A stretch of 64,000 nucleotides of DNA from Alteromonadaceae bacterium Bs31 (GTDB taxonomy: Bacteria > Pseudomonadota > Gammaproteobacteria > Pseudomonadales > Cellvibrionaceae). The notes below the pieces were generated by a model, which saw nothing but the letters and a program-made list of their open reading frames with translations, did not search any database and was not told the DNA's origin. The stretch lies in assembly GCA_900177435.1 (NCBI GenBank), contig FXAI01000001.1:601663-665662 (forward strand). Reading direction: 5' to 3'. This document shows positions 63,637 to 64,000 of this stretch, piece by piece. How positions within the stretch are numbered: position 1 is the first letter of the stretch; each line of letters starts with the position of its first letter. The translations under genes and the position numbers were made by a program.

Positions 63637-64000
63637 CTAAAGCCCTTCCATGAAATCAAGCATACCCTGATGTCGAACCATTTTGCGATGGTTAGCCCAA
63701 AGTTCTTTAATCTTCTCCTGGTTACAGGCTTTTCGGTCAACCAGAACCCGTGTGGCCAATTCGCCAATTTTACTGGGTGAGGGGCACTTGCTAAAGACAA
63801 ACTGATTGCTGATAAGATCCAAAAATGGCCCGGATTTGCTGGTGGGCATAATAAATACCAATTGCAGGCCAAGAGTTTCTGTGAGGTAGTTGATGACCTC
63901 TCGGGAACGTGTTTCGTCCATCTTTGAGAAGGCCTCGTCTACCAGCACCATGCGCAGGTGAGCACTGCCCTCGTTAAAGCGAAACGCCGACGTTACCGCT
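63637..64000 (-). CDS. jetC: Wadjet SMC-like ATPase JetC, C-terminal end (cut by window)
   Basis: The minus-strand frame is open from the window edge to the stop at 63637 and gives the last 120 residues. It shows the Walker B region of SMC/MukB-type ATPases: MVLVDEAFSKMDETRSRE, preceded by AFRFNEGSAHLR. After it come FIMPTSKSGPFLDLI and a helical tail. In Wadjet operons (jetA-jetB-jetC-jetD) this SMC subunit precedes the nuclease, as here. Its ATP head, coiled coil and the jetA/jetB genes must lie beyond 64000. Confidence 0.88.
   Translation of the reverse strand, partial: AVTSAFRFNEGSAHLRMVLVDEAFSKMDETRSREVINYLTETLGLQLVFIMPTSKSGPFLDLISNQFVFSKCPSPSKIGELATRVLVDRKACNQEKIKELWANHRKMVRHQGMLDFMEGL

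Noticed and set aside
1-64000. CRISPR arrays, insertion sequences, rRNA genes
   Set aside because: No regular short repeats with spacers, no transposase and no rRNA-like sequence were seen; the only clear direct repeat is the 184-bp unit.

Overview
The window looks like the chromosome of a marine or wood-associated, polysaccharide-degrading gammaproteobacterium of the Cellvibrionales type (Teredinibacter, Saccharophagus or Cellvibrio relatives). The evidence is a large carbohydrate-utilisation island with TonB-dependent receptors and modular lipoproteins, next to a gammaproteobacterial housekeeping block (pncC-recA-recX, then alaS-lysC-csrA-tRNA-Ser). Genus assignment is inference; no marker was compared with a database.

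Positions 1-39.9 kb form a pectin (rhamnogalacturonan I, RG-I) and L-rhamnose utilisation locus. The plus-strand left arm holds a tandem class II aldolase protein, a GH42 beta-galactosidase, rhamnose mutarotase, a rhamnulose-1-phosphate aldolase/short-chain dehydrogenase fusion and rhamnose isomerase. A DeoR regulator, a YesU-like DUF1961 protein, a YetA-like exo-rhamnogalacturonan lyase, L-lactate dehydrogenase (the lactaldehyde-lactate exit) and a GH115 alpha-glucuronidase follow. The minus-strand middle holds a HEAT-repeat protein, a GPH-type sugar symporter, GH105 unsaturated rhamnogalacturonyl hydrolase, a LamG/CBM lipoprotein and a large TonB receptor. Opposite them lies a giant PL11 rhamnogalacturonan lyase with about nine repeat modules. 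The right part has a sugar isomerase/epimerase, a secreted beta-helix protein, two GH28 enzymes, a GntR remnant and a second TonB receptor. The logic is outer-membrane capture and PL11 cleavage, then trimming by PL26/GH115/GH42/GH28/GH105, symport, and rhamnose catabolism to DHAP and lactate/pyruvate. No rhamnulokinase is visible; it may lie left of base 1. A short motif (GATnRRATATRATT) recurs in front of several of these genes.

Positions 39.9-45.5 kb hold a compact minus-strand operon: the two B12-dependent glutamate mutase subunits, their MutL-type reactivase, an acyl-adenylating enzyme and a membrane acyltransferase. The first three genes overlap by ATGA. No 3-methylaspartate degradation genes are nearby, so a biosynthetic use of 3-methylaspartate is plausible. 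This is the least explained system in the window.

Positions 45.7-56 kb are mixed: an RraA-like protein, aromatic aminotransferase, NnrS, a PEP-CTERM-like exported protein, an ORC/CDC6-like ATPase, a DUF4124 protein, pncC, recA (with a LexA box), recX, an alpha/beta hydrolase and an M23 peptidase. Positions 56.3-61.7 kb carry a Trm112-like protein, HinT, AlaS, LysC, CsrA and tRNA-Ser(GCU). Just after the tRNA is a 31-bp-arm palindrome that copies the tRNA 3' end in inverse orientation, and a 184-bp tandem duplication. The right edge holds the end of a Wadjet (Jet) plasmid-defence operon: jetD complete, jetC cut by the window end.
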